Below, piece by piece: positions 17,574-26,524 of a stretch of 64,000 nucleotides of DNA. The position numbers and the translations under genes are program-made. The notes beneath the pieces are model-generated. The model searched no databases, had not been told where the DNA came from, and worked only from the letters and a program-made list of their open reading frames with translations. This stretch comes from Halobacteriovoraceae bacterium (GTDB taxonomy: Bacteria; Bdellovibrionota; Bacteriovoracia; Bacteriovoracales; Bacteriovoracaceae): positions 1 through 64,000 of the forward strand of contig JACKAK010000001.1 of the NCBI GenBank assembly GCA_020635115.1, in the 5' to 3' direction. How positions within the stretch are numbered: position 1 is the stretch's first letter; every line of letters begins with the position of its first letter.

Positions 17574-17854
17574 TGTTTTGACTCAGCATTGGTATCGCAC
17601 CCTGTATCTCCACCTTGCAATTGAAAAACCTCTTCCTTCTTCTCTGTAAGTTTTGCTTCTACTTTTTGTTCATCTTCACAACCTGCATCTTTTTTTTCTT
17701 TGAGATCAGCAAAGTCATCTTCATTCCTAACTTCACTTTTTATTTGGTTTGAAAAATTTGAACTAGAATTCGAAACTATTTTTGAAGACACTTCGACTTT
17801 ATCTTTATTACAAGAAACTAATAAGAATAATGCAAATAAAGTTGCTGTTTTCAT
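17570..17854 (-). CDS. Small acidic lipoprotein
   Basis: A 94-residue protein with signal sequence and lipobox LLVSC near residue 15. The mature part is Lys/Glu/Ser-rich and low-complexity, with two further Cys near the end (GGDTGCDTN). No family recognised. Its stop overlaps the greB start by four bases. It may serve as an outer-membrane or periplasmic spacer. Confidence 0.65.
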   Translation of the reverse strand: MKTATLFALFLLVSCNKDKVEVSSKIVSNSSSNFSNQIKSEVRNEDDFADLKEKKDAGCEDEQKVEAKLTEKKEEVFQLQGGDTGCDTNAESKH

Positions 17855-17862
17855 ACCGACTC

Positions 17863-18606
17863 CTATTTAGAAAAATTAAATAATCTAAAGCTCATTAATC
17901 TCCTATAAATTCCTCTAGGCATCCGGTCTAATAGATAAACTACAAATTTCATGGGGAAAGGAAAAATATAGAGAGTTTTTTTCTTCTCAATGGCATCGAC
18001 AATTTTGAAAGATGCAGCTTCTGAGCTCATCATAAAAGGCATTTTATGATTGTTTTTTTTTGTCAAAGGTGTATCTATAAAACCAGGAGCAATTGCAGTC
18101 ACATCAATTCCAAACTCCTTCAAGTCAATTGAGAATGATTCACACAGTTTTAAAACCGCGGCCTTACTAGCACTATAGGAAGAAGCACCTGGTAGACCAA
18201 TCATTCCTGCAACAGAAGCAATGGCGACAAGATGTCCTTTTTTATGAGGATACATTAACTCAAAAGCTACTTCAAAAGAGTTTATAACACCTTTGATATT
18301 TATATCAGTCAACAAACGTGCTTTTTTAAAATCTGGAATTTTCGATTTACTCCCAACACTAGTACCTGCATTAGCAATCATTATATCAAGTTTTCCTTTA
18401 GCAAAATCTCTTACTTTTTCATGTAAGAGTTCGTGGTCGGTTACATCAACTTGATAAGCATGAAACAATCTATTTTCAGTAAGCTCTTTTGGAATTTTTC
18501 CAATATCTCTTCCACAAACCCCGACTTCAAAACCATTTTCTATATATCTCTTAGCAAGTTCCAACCCAATACCTGAAGTTCCTCCGGTGATAAATACCTT
18601 CATCAT
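17863..18606 (-). CDS. Short-chain dehydrogenase/reductase
   Basis: A 247-residue NAD(P)-dependent oxidoreductase of the classical SDR type: GGTSGIGLELAK near residue 8, NAGTS, and catalytic YSASKAA with the preceding Ser. The C-terminal hydrophobic/basic stretch (FPFPMKFVVYLLDRMPRGIYRRLM) resembles SDRs acting on lipids near the membrane. Five bases from the permease gene stop, so probably co-transcribed with it. Confidence 0.85.
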   Translation of the reverse strand: MMKVFITGGTSGIGLELAKRYIENGFEVGVCGRDIGKIPKELTENRLFHAYQVDVTDHELLHEKVRDFAKGKLDIMIANAGTSVGSKSKIPDFKKARLLTDINIKGVINSFEVAFELMYPHKKGHLVAIASVAGMIGLPGASSYSASKAAVLKLCESFSIDLKEFGIDVTAIAPGFIDTPLTKKNNHKMPFMMSSEAASFKIVDAIEKKKTLYIFPFPMKFVVYLLDRMPRGIYRRLMSFRLFNFSK

Positions 18607-18610
18607 ATCT

Positions 18611-19687
18611 CTAATTTCCGTGACAACATGTTTTCTTAGGTTTTTTGAACAATTTGTTAATTGGAGTTTTTATATAGAGGCCCCTTAAAAGTAAAATACA
18701 CATTATCATCGCACATAGTTGAGAAAAAAGCGAGACGTCTTGGTGCAAATGATCATGTCCTAATGCAAAATCTATTGGTATATTGAAATTTAAATATAAC
18801 CAATCCGTCAAACTTCCCATTATTAGGGCCATGGTTACAATAGAAATAATATTTATAAATACACCTTTTTTACCAATGTATTGAGCTAGGACTAAAATGT
18901 TTGAGATGTTTGTTGCAGGTCCAACTAATAAAAAAATAAGCCCCATTCCAGGTGACATTCCCTTCAATATTAAGGATGCCGCTATAGGGGTTGAAGCTGA
19001 AGCACAAATATACATAGGAATACCTACGACGAGGATAAGTAACCGACCAGTCATCCCCGACAGACCGTTGAAAAAATTCACAGGAATAAAAATCTCAATT
19101 AATGCAGATACTATAATTCCAATAGACATCCAAACTGCAATATCTTCTAAAAGATCAAAATATCCATACTTAAGAGATTTTATGGCCCGTTTAGAAAAAG
19201 TTTCAGAATCTTCATTTTTATCTTTATTTTTCGAACAACAATGCGCACCTACATCATTTGTTTCTTTTGTAGGTTGATTTACATCTTTATTAAAGAAAAA
19301 TTGTAAAGTGCCCGCCAAAAAAGCTGAAAGAAAAGCAGATATTGGCCTTAAGATTGTCATTGGAAAATCCATTAGTGCATAAGTCACAGAAATTGAATCA
19401 ATTCCAGATTCAGGTGTTGAGATAAGAAAAGAAGAAGTGGAAGCATTAGTGGCCCCACTTTTTTTGAGTTCAACTGCTGTGGGAATGACTGAACATGAGC
19501 ACAGTGGTAATGGGACACCGAGAAGAGCAGCTTTAAATACCCCTGAAAATTTCTTTTCTCCAAAAAGTTTTTTAATGACTCTTAGAGGCAAGAAACTATG
19601 GACAATTCCTGCAATAAATAGCCCAAGAAGTAGAAATGGGGATGATAAAACCAAATATTTCCAAACTGCACTGATAAATTCTGACAT
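18611..19687 (-). CDS. Metal permease, SO_0444 / DUF318 type
   Basis: A 358-residue membrane protein with about 8-10 helices. The family signature GVPLPLCSCSVIP near residue 55 and the second half-motif PMYICASASTPIAA are clear. A loop holds a CCSKNKDKNED segment and the C-terminus ends KKTCCHGN, both potential metal ligands. Relatives are assigned to Cu/Zn efflux or organoarsenical export. No metal-responsive regulator lies next to it. Confidence 0.82.
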   Translation of the reverse strand: MSEFISAVWKYLVLSSPFLLLGLFIAGIVHSFLPLRVIKKLFGEKKFSGVFKAALLGVPLPLCSCSVIPTAVELKKSGATNASTSSFLISTPESGIDSISVTYALMDFPMTILRPISAFLSAFLAGTLQFFFNKDVNQPTKETNDVGAHCCSKNKDKNEDSETFSKRAIKSLKYGYFDLLEDIAVWMSIGIIVSALIEIFIPVNFFNGLSGMTGRLLILVVGIPMYICASASTPIAASLILKGMSPGMGLIFLLVGPATNISNILVLAQYIGKKGVFINIISIVTMALIMGSLTDWLYLNFNIPIDFALGHDHLHQDVSLFSQLCAMIMCILLLRGLYIKTPINKLFKKPKKTCCHGN

Positions 19688-19742
19688 ACTTTTCCTTTTA
19701 CAAATCGCAATGTTATTATGCAGGTAAAAGGAAAATTTGCCT

Positions 19743-20558
19743 ATGATTAATGATCTTGTTTTGCTACCAATTGCAGGAATTTTTATTGGATTAATCTCTA
19801 CAATATTTGGAGTAGGTGGTGGAATAATAGCGGTTCCAACTATTTATGAGTTATTTCCAGCTTTAACACCGGCCAGTGTTATCGGTACTTCCTTGGCCAT
19901 GATTTTTTGCAATTCGCTCTTAAATTTGTCTAATTTTGCAAGAAAGGGTCAAAAAATTCAAATAAACACACTAGGTTCAATTGTTTTACCAATGTCTGCA
20001 GGAGTCCTCATTGGCATTGAGTGCATTGATTATCTCTCGACTACACAAGTCAAACTCTTCTTGGTTTTTATTGTCTTCATGACAGCTGTTCGTTTGCTAT
20101 GGAAGGCCTACTTTTATCACAAAAAAAAATTTCAAAGTATTTCATTTTCACAGAGGCCAAAACTGCTTATTTTCATCATATTAATTGGTGGATTTGTATC
20201 TGGACTAACTGGCCTTGGTGGAGGTGTTGTTATTATTCCTTTGATCATTAATTTTTTTCATACACCCCTGAAGGAACTTCCTGTTATTTCAAATTTTGCA
20301 ATAGCTTCAGGAGCATTTGTTGGACTTATACGTTTTAGCACAAGTGAGAACATTGAGTTAGGTTTAACTGAATTATTGAACCATTTCCAAATTGGAAAAA
20401 TAAATTTTCTCATTGCTTTTTGTTTATTTACAGGAAGTTTTCTTACATCGAGACTAGGTGTCAAATTAAGTGGCAAGATACATCCCAGGCTTGCGAATAT
20501 TTTATTTGCATCTCTGCTTATTATCATGGGGACTAGATTATTAATAAAGACTATTTAA
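19743..20558 (+). CDS. TSUP-family (TauE/SafE) anion permease
   Basis: A 271-residue membrane protein with about eight helices and the paired family motif GLISTIFGVGGGIIAVPTIYE near residue 20 and GLTGLGGGVVIIPLI near residue 160. The family exports sulfite, sulfonates or related anions. I prefer the ATG at 19743 over an in-frame TTG at 19737. It is divergent from the metal permease, sharing a 49-bp promoter gap. Confidence 0.83.
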   Translation: MINDLVLLPIAGIFIGLISTIFGVGGGIIAVPTIYELFPALTPASVIGTSLAMIFCNSLLNLSNFARKGQKIQINTLGSIVLPMSAGVLIGIECIDYLSTTQVKLFLVFIVFMTAVRLLWKAYFYHKKKFQSISFSQRPKLLIFIILIGGFVSGLTGLGGGVVIIPLIINFFHTPLKELPVISNFAIASGAFVGLIRFSTSENIELGLTELLNHFQIGKINFLIAFCLFTGSFLTSRLGVKLSGKIHPRLANILFASLLIIMGTRLLIKTI

Positions 20559-20581
20559 AGATAAAACTTTAAAATATTTTC

Positions 20582-20610
20582 TTGACGATTATGTAGCAAA
20601 TACTTATATT
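20582..20610 (+). promoter_or_regulatory. Promoter of tRNA-Asp
   Basis: TTGACG (20582-20587), a 17-bp spacer, then TATATT (20605-20610), 19 bases before the tRNA. Good consensus and placement. Confidence 0.65.
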
Positions 20611-20629
20611 TCAAAAATCGAAAAAATGC

Positions 20630-20706
20630 GGGGGCGTAGTTAAGTTGGTTATAACGTCTGCCTGTCACGCAGAAGGCCGAGGGTTCGAGTCCCTTCGCTC
20701 CCGCCA
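20630..20706 (+). tRNA. tRNA-Asp (anticodon GTC)
   Basis: 77 bases including an encoded CCA. The acceptor stem GGGGGCG pairs with CGCTCCC (one G-T wobble). The anticodon arm CTGCCTGTCACGCAG gives GTC, and the T-loop TTCGAGT is standard. Confidence 0.96.
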
Positions 20707-20918
20707 TTTTTTTCGCTATCCGAACGTTTGTTCTCAAATAAAATTTGACTCTACACACTTAATGGTGCAACACACCGCACTCAATACCTCAACGACAGGC
20801 ACAAAGCACTTTAAATCGATAGTTAGATTCTTCCCAATTCGTGCTAAGCGGGCCATTCAACTTCACACTTAATAAAAAGACGGACACCATCAAGGGTAAA
20901 GAGAGGATCCACTCTAGG

Positions 20919-21685
20919 TTAGAAGGAGTAATTTAAGTTTATCTTTCCACCAGAGCTATATGGTATCAAACTTACGCTAATATTACTTTTTGTTTTCTTT
21001 GAACTTAATAACGAATTCAATCCAATACCAAATACTGTACCAATCGTAGCTCCAGCAATTACATCATGCAAATAGTGACGATTAGCATTTATTCTTTGAA
21101 ATCCTACGAGACTCGCTAGTAGGTACGCTGGTACCCCGTAATACCAAGGATGTCTTTCGGCAACAACAGATGCAAAAGCAAAGGCCGTTGTCGTATGCCC
21201 CGAAGGAAAAGAATTTCGTTGATCACCATATGGTCTTTTCTGTCTGATCGTATATTTTAAGATATTAGTTACAAGTCCAGAATATGCTGTGGCCTTAAAC
21301 ATAATTTCTGCGGCCTCAAGATAAGTACTTTTATTTTCTTTAGAAAAATAAGCACCTCCAAGCATAGATACTGTATAAAGAGCATTTGGAACAACTCTTC
21401 CCATTAATTCTATCGTTGCATCATACTGCCCAAGTCTATTCTTTTCTGTGACCTCTTCTTGCAAAGGATTGATAATAGTGTCTTTAAAAAAAACAACCAA
21501 TACAGTTGTTACTGCTCCTCCAATAACAAGGGTTTTCTTTGCCCTTTGATCATTTAATGGTGAACTTATTTCAGAGTAGAAATTTTTATGATTCCATGAA
21601 TAAGCACTACTTGGGTGGCCTATATAAACGAATATTACTAGAAATGATAAATATATTATTCTACCTTTTCTACCCAAAAAATTTA
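20919..21685 (-). pseudogene. PAP2-family phosphatase, 5' end interrupted by IS5 element
   Basis: About 250 residues remain, with the type 2 phosphatidic acid phosphatase motifs KRPYGDQR, PSGHTTTAFA and RINANRHYLHDVIAG. The family dephosphorylates lipid phosphates or undecaprenyl-PP at the periplasmic face. Deleting the IS at 21686-22553 and one TA copy joins this frame to an upstream ATG at 22577, giving MDKIKVLLNFLGRKGR..., so the element lies about eight codons into the gene. A TTG at 21677 could allow residual translation from the truncated 5' end. The signal sequence/TM near the N-terminus is retained. Confidence 0.82.
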
Positions 21686-22553
21686 GGGGCTGTCCAGAAT
21701 TCGACTCAGGGCCGTATGCATAATTGAAAGTAAGTCCTTAGAATTGATTTGCAAAAAACAACAAAGGACTTACTTATGCCTCGATTAATGCTCACAGATG
21801 AGCTTTGGTCGAAGTTATGGCCAATAATGTCTCAAAATGGCATCTATGACAAGCCTGATCTTCGACATACCACAGAAGGAATTTTGTACAAAATGAGAGT
21901 TGGATGCCCCTGGAGAGACTTACCACAAGAGCACTGGAGCTGGAAAAAAGTGTATTCGCGATTTAACGACTGGTCCAAGTACGACAAATTAAAGAGTATA
22001 TTTCTGAAACTTGTAGTTGAACCAGATATGGAGTGGAAAATTATTGATGGAAGTGTAGTCAAAGCTCATCAACATGCTTGTGGTGCACGTAAGGACGCCG
22101 AGAGTGGTATTGGAAAAACAGCTGGAGGCAATAGTTCTAAAATACATATGGTTGTTGATTCTCACGCGAATCCAATTGATTTTGAAATTACTGAGGGGCA
22201 AGTTCATGATATAAAAATGGCACCAGAACTTATAGAAAGAACTCCTCATAGTACTTATACTATTGCTGATAAGGGGTATGATGGTGAATATCTTCGTTGG
22301 GTAATCAGAGGAACAAAATCAATTCCAGTAATCCCCAGGAAAGAAAACTCGAAGATTGGAAACACTAATTTAGACAAAACGGCCTACAGAGAAAGATATA
22401 AAGTAGAAAATATTTTCGCTAGGTTGAAGCACTACAGGTCCATTGCAACTAGGTTTGATAAACTCAAAAGAAATTACAAATCCATGCTTTCTTTGGCATG
22501 TGCTTATATATGGTTAAAACTTTGATGCGAGGCCGGGAATTCTGGACAGCCCC
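21686..22553 (+). mobile_element. Complete IS5-family element (IS427-like), 868 bp
   Basis: The terminal inverted repeats start GGGGCTGTCCAGAATTC at 21686 and end with the exact complement at 22553. TA dinucleotides at 21684-21685 and 22554-22555 flank it, matching the TA target preference of this group. One transposase gene fills it. The insertion disrupts the PAP2 phosphatase gene. Confidence 0.93.
21776..22525 (+). CDS. IS5-family transposase
   Basis: A 249-residue DDE transposase. An N-terminal DUF4096-like region (LWSKLWPIMSQNG...GCPWRDLP) precedes the catalytic core: Asp in IIDGSVVKAH, Asp in IADKGYDGE and Glu in RYKVENIFARLKHYR. I chose the ATG at 21776 in CTTATGCCT; a longer alternative from 21749 is possible. 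Full length, so the element may be mobile. Confidence 0.92.
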   Translation: MPRLMLTDELWSKLWPIMSQNGIYDKPDLRHTTEGILYKMRVGCPWRDLPQEHWSWKKVYSRFNDWSKYDKLKSIFLKLVVEPDMEWKIIDGSVVKAHQHACGARKDAESGIGKTAGGNSSKIHMVVDSHANPIDFEITEGQVHDIKMAPELIERTPHSTYTIADKGYDGEYLRWVIRGTKSIPVIPRKENSKIGNTNLDKTAYRERYKVENIFARLKHYRSIATRFDKLKRNYKSMLSLACAYIWLKL

Positions 22554-22736
22554 TAACAATACCTTTATTTTATCCATTTGCTCATATTCTTTACTTTGAT
22601 GTTACTTATAAAAACTAAAAATTTAAAGTCTTACGTCAAATAATTTATTCACTTGTTTTTAATTCATAGATAATCTTTAATCTGACAAATATGCATTATC
22701 CTTTTATAAGAAAAATCATTTAAAAATTTCATTCTT

Positions 22737-23051
22737 TTAGTTTTTAAAAAAAGTAATTTTTATTTTTACTTTTGTACCATCTGTTATTCCTTCTTTTTTC
22801 CTAATAGAAAGCTTAATTGGTACAAGATAACAGTTATGTTTAGTATCAAACCATATAGAAGTTTTCCAAGTTAATTCACCAATAGAAACCAACGATTTTA
22901 ATCTTCCCCATCCTTCCTCTGAATTCTTATGAATATTTCTGATTATTTTGGATTTTGACTTTGGGACATTGGCAAAATACCAACTGTTTGGACCTTCATG
23001 CTTCCAGACACTGGCCATAAATTCATATTCGTCGAGGGTATCTTCAAACAC
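22737..23051 (-). CDS. DUF1905-like protein
   Basis: A 104-residue protein with the DUF1905 pattern: WYFANVPKSKSKIIR near residue 25, then GWGRLKSLVSIGELTWKTSIWFD and the YLVPIKLSIRKKEGI strand. The fold is a small beta-barrel of unknown function. It is 20 bases downstream of a LysR-type gene and may be co-transcribed with it. Confidence 0.72.
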   Translation of the reverse strand: MFEDTLDEYEFMASVWKHEGPNSWYFANVPKSKSKIIRNIHKNSEEGWGRLKSLVSIGELTWKTSIWFDTKHNCYLVPIKLSIRKKEGITDGTKVKIKITFFKN

Positions 23052-23071
23052 TTTTTGCCTCCTTCTATCTA

Positions 23072-23953
23072 CTATGATTCATGGACACTATTAAGCCCAA
23101 TTAGCCATTTATATCCTGGGCCTTTATAACTTTTTTTGACTATACCCCAAACAGAAGTTTGTAATTCCTCCAACTCGCCAAGAACTATTATTTCATCATT
23201 TTGACAGAATCTATTTTTAGCGACTTCCGGTACAACAGTAAAACCCAAAGCTTTTTCAGTAATCACTTGTAATAAATCGATGTCATCGGCCTCTCCGATG
23301 ATCTTTGGCGTAAGTGAGTTTTTAGAGAAAAATAATTCAATTTCATATTTTAAAAAAGAGTCATTTGTATAATTAAAAAATGGAATAAAGTTTAGGCCCT
23401 TAGGGAAGTTTTTTTTATGTTTCGCAAATTTTTTATGCGCCACCACAAATGTTTTATTGATTCCGACCCTATATGAGTCCATTGTACTCGAGATGTTTTC
23501 CTTACTGTCTGTGAATACAATATCAATATTTCCCTCCTCTAAATCGGCCAGGAGAAGATGTCTTTGATTCTCTCTAATATTGATGGATACATCGTCTTGT
23601 CCAAAAAGGGGAAGTATGCTGTTGTACAGAAAATACTGTGACATAAACTGTGTGATACCTATATCTAGGCTTTTTTTAGGGAGTTGAATTTTATTTCTTA
23701 GTCTATTGGTTAATTCACTAGACAGTTCGAACATATTCTCAGCGTATTTTAGGGCCAGTTTTCCTTCTTTGGTAAGGTGTAATCCCCTATTTTTTCTCTC
23801 AAAAAGCATACAGTTAAAGTACTCTTCAAGAAGTTTAAGTTGATCACTTATAGTTGGCTGAGAAATATGAATTTTTTCTGCCGCGGACTTAATAGAGCCC
23901 TCTTTTGCTACGATATAGAAGTAAAATAAGTGATTGAAATTAAGTCGATCCAT
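23072..23953 (-). CDS. LysR-family regulator, NhaR-like
   Basis: A 293-residue protein. The N-terminal winged HTH (FNHLFYFYIVAKEGSIKSAAEKI, then SQPTISDQLKLLEE) resembles NhaR more than generic LysR members. The periplasmic-binding-like effector domain follows from about residue 95. I chose the ATG at 23953 over an upstream TTG. NhaR-type proteins often respond to sodium or alkaline stress; no antiporter gene is adjacent. Confidence 0.85.
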   Translation of the reverse strand: MDRLNFNHLFYFYIVAKEGSIKSAAEKIHISQPTISDQLKLLEEYFNCMLFERKNRGLHLTKEGKLALKYAENMFELSSELTNRLRNKIQLPKKSLDIGITQFMSQYFLYNSILPLFGQDDVSINIRENQRHLLLADLEEGNIDIVFTDSKENISSTMDSYRVGINKTFVVAHKKFAKHKKNFPKGLNFIPFFNYTNDSFLKYEIELFFSKNSLTPKIIGEADDIDLLQVITEKALGFTVVPEVAKNRFCQNDEIIVLGELEELQTSVWGIVKKSYKGPGYKWLIGLNSVHES

Positions 23954-24071
23954 CAAAAAAAATCCCAAATGATTAGTTTTATCCTAATTATTTTGACTTG
24001 TAAAACGATTTTTTCTAAATCCATTTTTCTACGATAATGGCGCTAATAACACACGTCTTATAGGAGATGAT

Positions 24072-24293
24072 ATGAAAAAGATTATGCTATTAATGTTTTG
24101 CTTAGGAATGACTAGTGGTAGTTTTGCAAAAGCAGATGGACCTTGTGGAAAGAAGAAGTATATAGATTGCAAAGGTGTGGAAGGACACAAAAGAGATTAT
24201 TTCTGTAGCAAAAAAAATCCTGCAGAAAAAAAGAAAGTGACGAAATGTAAGACTGCAGAAGCTGCAAAGAAACAAAATAAGACAACAAAATAA
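24072..24293 (+). CDS. Small secreted Cys/Lys-rich protein
   Basis: A 73-residue protein with a signal peptide ending near SFAKA. The mature part has four Cys in a regular pattern (PCGKKKYIDCKG, YFCSKK, VTKCKT) and is very basic, suggesting disulfides in the periplasm or outside. TAGGAG precedes the ATG. No family recognised. Confidence 0.65.
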   Translation: MKKIMLLMFCLGMTSGSFAKADGPCGKKKYIDCKGVEGHKRDYFCSKKNPAEKKKVTKCKTAEAAKKQNKTTK

Positions 24294-24336
24294 ATTTTTC
24301 TAAAAGAGAAAGGAAAAAGACTTAAGGAGTATAAAA

Positions 24337-24558
24337 ATGAAATTAAGTAAATTAAGTGTACTATCTCTCGTATTAACTGCAATTCTATCAAGTTTTTCAA
24401 TGGTAGGATTAGCTGAAGAGGGAATCACGATTCAACCTCCATCAGCAGAGGGAATGCAACCAGCAAGTGAATCAACTTCAAATGAAGAAGTGATTTTGAA
24501 TGCTGATGATGAATCAACAACATTGCCAAGTTCTGATGAAATTATGACAGACGAATAA
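24337..24558 (+). CDS. Small secreted acidic protein
   Basis: A 73-residue protein with a signal peptide (cleavage after GLA). The mature chain is short, Ser/Glu/Asp-rich and probably disordered. AAGGAG precedes the ATG. It follows the basic Cys-rich gene by 43 bases; opposite charges suggest, but do not show, that they act together. A strong terminator follows. Confidence 0.62.
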   Translation: MKLSKLSVLSLVLTAILSSFSMVGLAEEGITIQPPSAEGMQPASESTSNEEVILNADDESTTLPSSDEIMTDE

Positions 24559-24614
24559 TTTACGTCTAGATGTTTTAGAGGTTCTCTCTATACATCTTGG
24601 ACATGAATTATCTT

Positions 24615-24661
24615 AGGGGCCCTTGATTACTATGTCCTTAGTTCAAGGGCCCTTCTTTTTT
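24615..24661 (+). terminator. Strong rho-independent terminator
   Basis: AGGGGCCCTTGA (24615-24626) pairs with TCAAGGGCCCTT (24643-24654) with one mismatch, followed by CTTTTTT. It closes the small secreted protein genes and may also serve the convergent SDR gene. Confidence 0.85.
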
Positions 24662-24685
24662 AAAAATATATTTTAAAATTTATTT

Positions 24686-25516
24686 CTACATTGCTTCAGA
24701 AGATTTCTTTCTGCCTTTGAAATCATCCATACTTTTATAAATTCCAAAGACATTGCCTGCGAGAAAATCAAATATTCTAAAAGGAAATAGGCCTTTGAGA
24801 AGTGTTACAAAGTTAATTAGAAATGGCATTCTCAAGAATACTTTGTTTTTTTCGATGGCCTTAATAATTTGAGTTGAAACATAGTTTGGTTTAAGTATTG
24901 GGATAACAGGAGACTTTACCCCATCAAACATTCCAGTATTTATGTAATAAGGTAGAACGGTGGTTACATGAATATCATCAAAATCACTTTCTACTTCTAG
25001 CCTCACTGAATCTGACCAACCAGCTACGGCCCATTTACTTCCACAATATACTGACATTTTTGGATTAGAAACGAGGCTACCGGCCGAAGCGATGTTAACG
25101 ATATGTCCTTTCTTATCTTTTATCATTTGTTTGAGTGCAACGAGAGTCAGATGCATTAAGGCACTGGAATTGATCTTCATTGTTCTGTCAATATCGTCAT
25201 GGGAATGTTCCCAGAATTTTTTACCAACGACTATTCCTGCATTATTAATGAGGATATCTATTCCTTTATGCTCTTGAAGTAAAGTGTTCATACCTGAAAT
25301 AATTTGTTCACGATCAGAAACATCAACAACTTGCCCGAAAACATTTAATTTATTTTCTCTGAATTCACTCACAACTTTGTTAAGAAGAGTTTCATTGTAA
25401 TCCCAAATGATAACTGATTTTGCACCTTTTTGGATCAGTTCATTTACCATACATAATCCAATACCTGATGCTCCACCTGTCACGAGAACTCTACTGCCTG
25501 AAATCTTACTCATCAT
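24686..25516 (-). CDS. Short-chain dehydrogenase/reductase
   Basis: A 276-residue classical SDR: TGGASGIGLCMV near residue 13, NNAGIVVGK, and the catalytic YCGSKWAVAGW Tyr/Lys. The C-terminal part (FLINFVTLLKGLFPFRIFDF) is hydrophobic, like RDH10/retinol or lipid-acting SDRs. It is similar in layout to the SDR at 17863-18606. It starts 21 bases after the DMT transporter stop. Confidence 0.83.
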   Translation of the reverse strand: MMSKISGSRVLVTGGASGIGLCMVNELIQKGAKSVIIWDYNETLLNKVVSEFRENKLNVFGQVVDVSDREQIISGMNTLLQEHKGIDILINNAGIVVGKKFWEHSHDDIDRTMKINSSALMHLTLVALKQMIKDKKGHIVNIASAGSLVSNPKMSVYCGSKWAVAGWSDSVRLEVESDFDDIHVTTVLPYYINTGMFDGVKSPVIPILKPNYVSTQIIKAIEKNKVFLRMPFLINFVTLLKGLFPFRIFDFLAGNVFGIYKSMDDFKGRKKSSEAM

Positions 25517-25537
25517 TGCCCCCTTAGCATAATAGAT

Positions 25538-26479
25538 TTAAATTCTTTTAACTTTTTTAAATATTAAGAAAAGATTATTAAGATTTTGTGTCGAAAAATT
25601 AGAGTTAATTAAAAACATACTCAAAAGAATAATTATTGCGCCAGTGATTTCGTAAGTATTCAAAATTCTTGCATTTATTAAATAATCTAAAATCATGGCC
25701 ACTACCGGTATAAAAAAAGTGACTGAGGATGTTTTCAATGATCCAAATACTCTTATTAGTCTATAAAAAATAATAAAAGCAAGAGTTGTAGAAAAGAAAG
25801 AAAGATAAAGAATACTAAGAATAACTTTTTGCTGAGTTAATAATTTTAGATTTGGAAAACCTTCGGTAAAAAGTAATATTATGCCAATAAAAATAAGAGA
25901 AGATAATTGTTGAGAGAAGGTATTTAATCCCTTTATAATTTTTTTATTTTTACAAAGAACTCTTCTATTATAATTTATCCCAAATGCATAAAAGAATGCC
26001 ATTCCAGTTAAGGCAATCAGCCCCTTTAGCTCATTGAGGTTTCCGGCAATATTAATTTTTGGATAGAAAATAAATAACATCCCTATAAGTCCAAAAAGTA
26101 ATCCTAATATTTTTACAATTGTAATATTTTGTTTTCCTTCAAAGAAAAACATTGAAATAATTAGAGTCCAAAAAGGAACGGTTCCATTCATAATCCCAGC
26201 AATACTAGGCCCTATAAATTGTTCCCCCCAAAATAATAAGCAAAATGGAAATCCAATCGAAAACAGACCGGCCATCGATGATCTTGCAAGTTCAATTTTA
26301 AATTTTGAGCATGAGAATCTTATCTCTTTGCCATAAATTAAAATGATAAACAATATTGAAAATAAAACTCTATAAAAGGCAGATGTAATGGGAGGGACAG
26401 TCCCAATGAGTTCATTTATAGCTATAAATGATCCACCCCAAAAAATTGAAATCAAAACAAATAAAATATAGTTAATCAA
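25538..26479 (-). CDS. EamA/DMT-family transporter
   Basis: A 313-residue membrane protein with about ten helices arranged as two EamA repeats; FWGGSFIAINELIG near residue 14 and GIMNGTVPFW in the middle of repeat one are typical. The family moves metabolites, often exporting amino acids. The substrate is not predictable here. A basic tail ends the protein. Confidence 0.82.
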   Translation of the reverse strand: MINYILFVLISIFWGGSFIAINELIGTVPPITSAFYRVLFSILFIILIYGKEIRFSCSKFKIELARSSMAGLFSIGFPFCLLFWGEQFIGPSIAGIMNGTVPFWTLIISMFFFEGKQNITIVKILGLLFGLIGMLFIFYPKINIAGNLNELKGLIALTGMAFFYAFGINYNRRVLCKNKKIIKGLNTFSQQLSSLIFIGIILLFTEGFPNLKLLTQQKVILSILYLSFFSTTLAFIIFYRLIRVFGSLKTSSVTFFIPVVAMILDYLINARILNTYEITGAIIILLSMFLINSNFSTQNLNNLFLIFKKVKRI

Positions 26480-26524
26480 AATCTTAACACTTCTAAAAAT
26501 TTTTAAATGTGTTTTAGCTTATTT

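Noticed and set aside
20555..20872. Frames on both strands across the tRNA-Asp region
   Set aside because: They overlap the tRNA gene and have no ribosome site or family resemblance.
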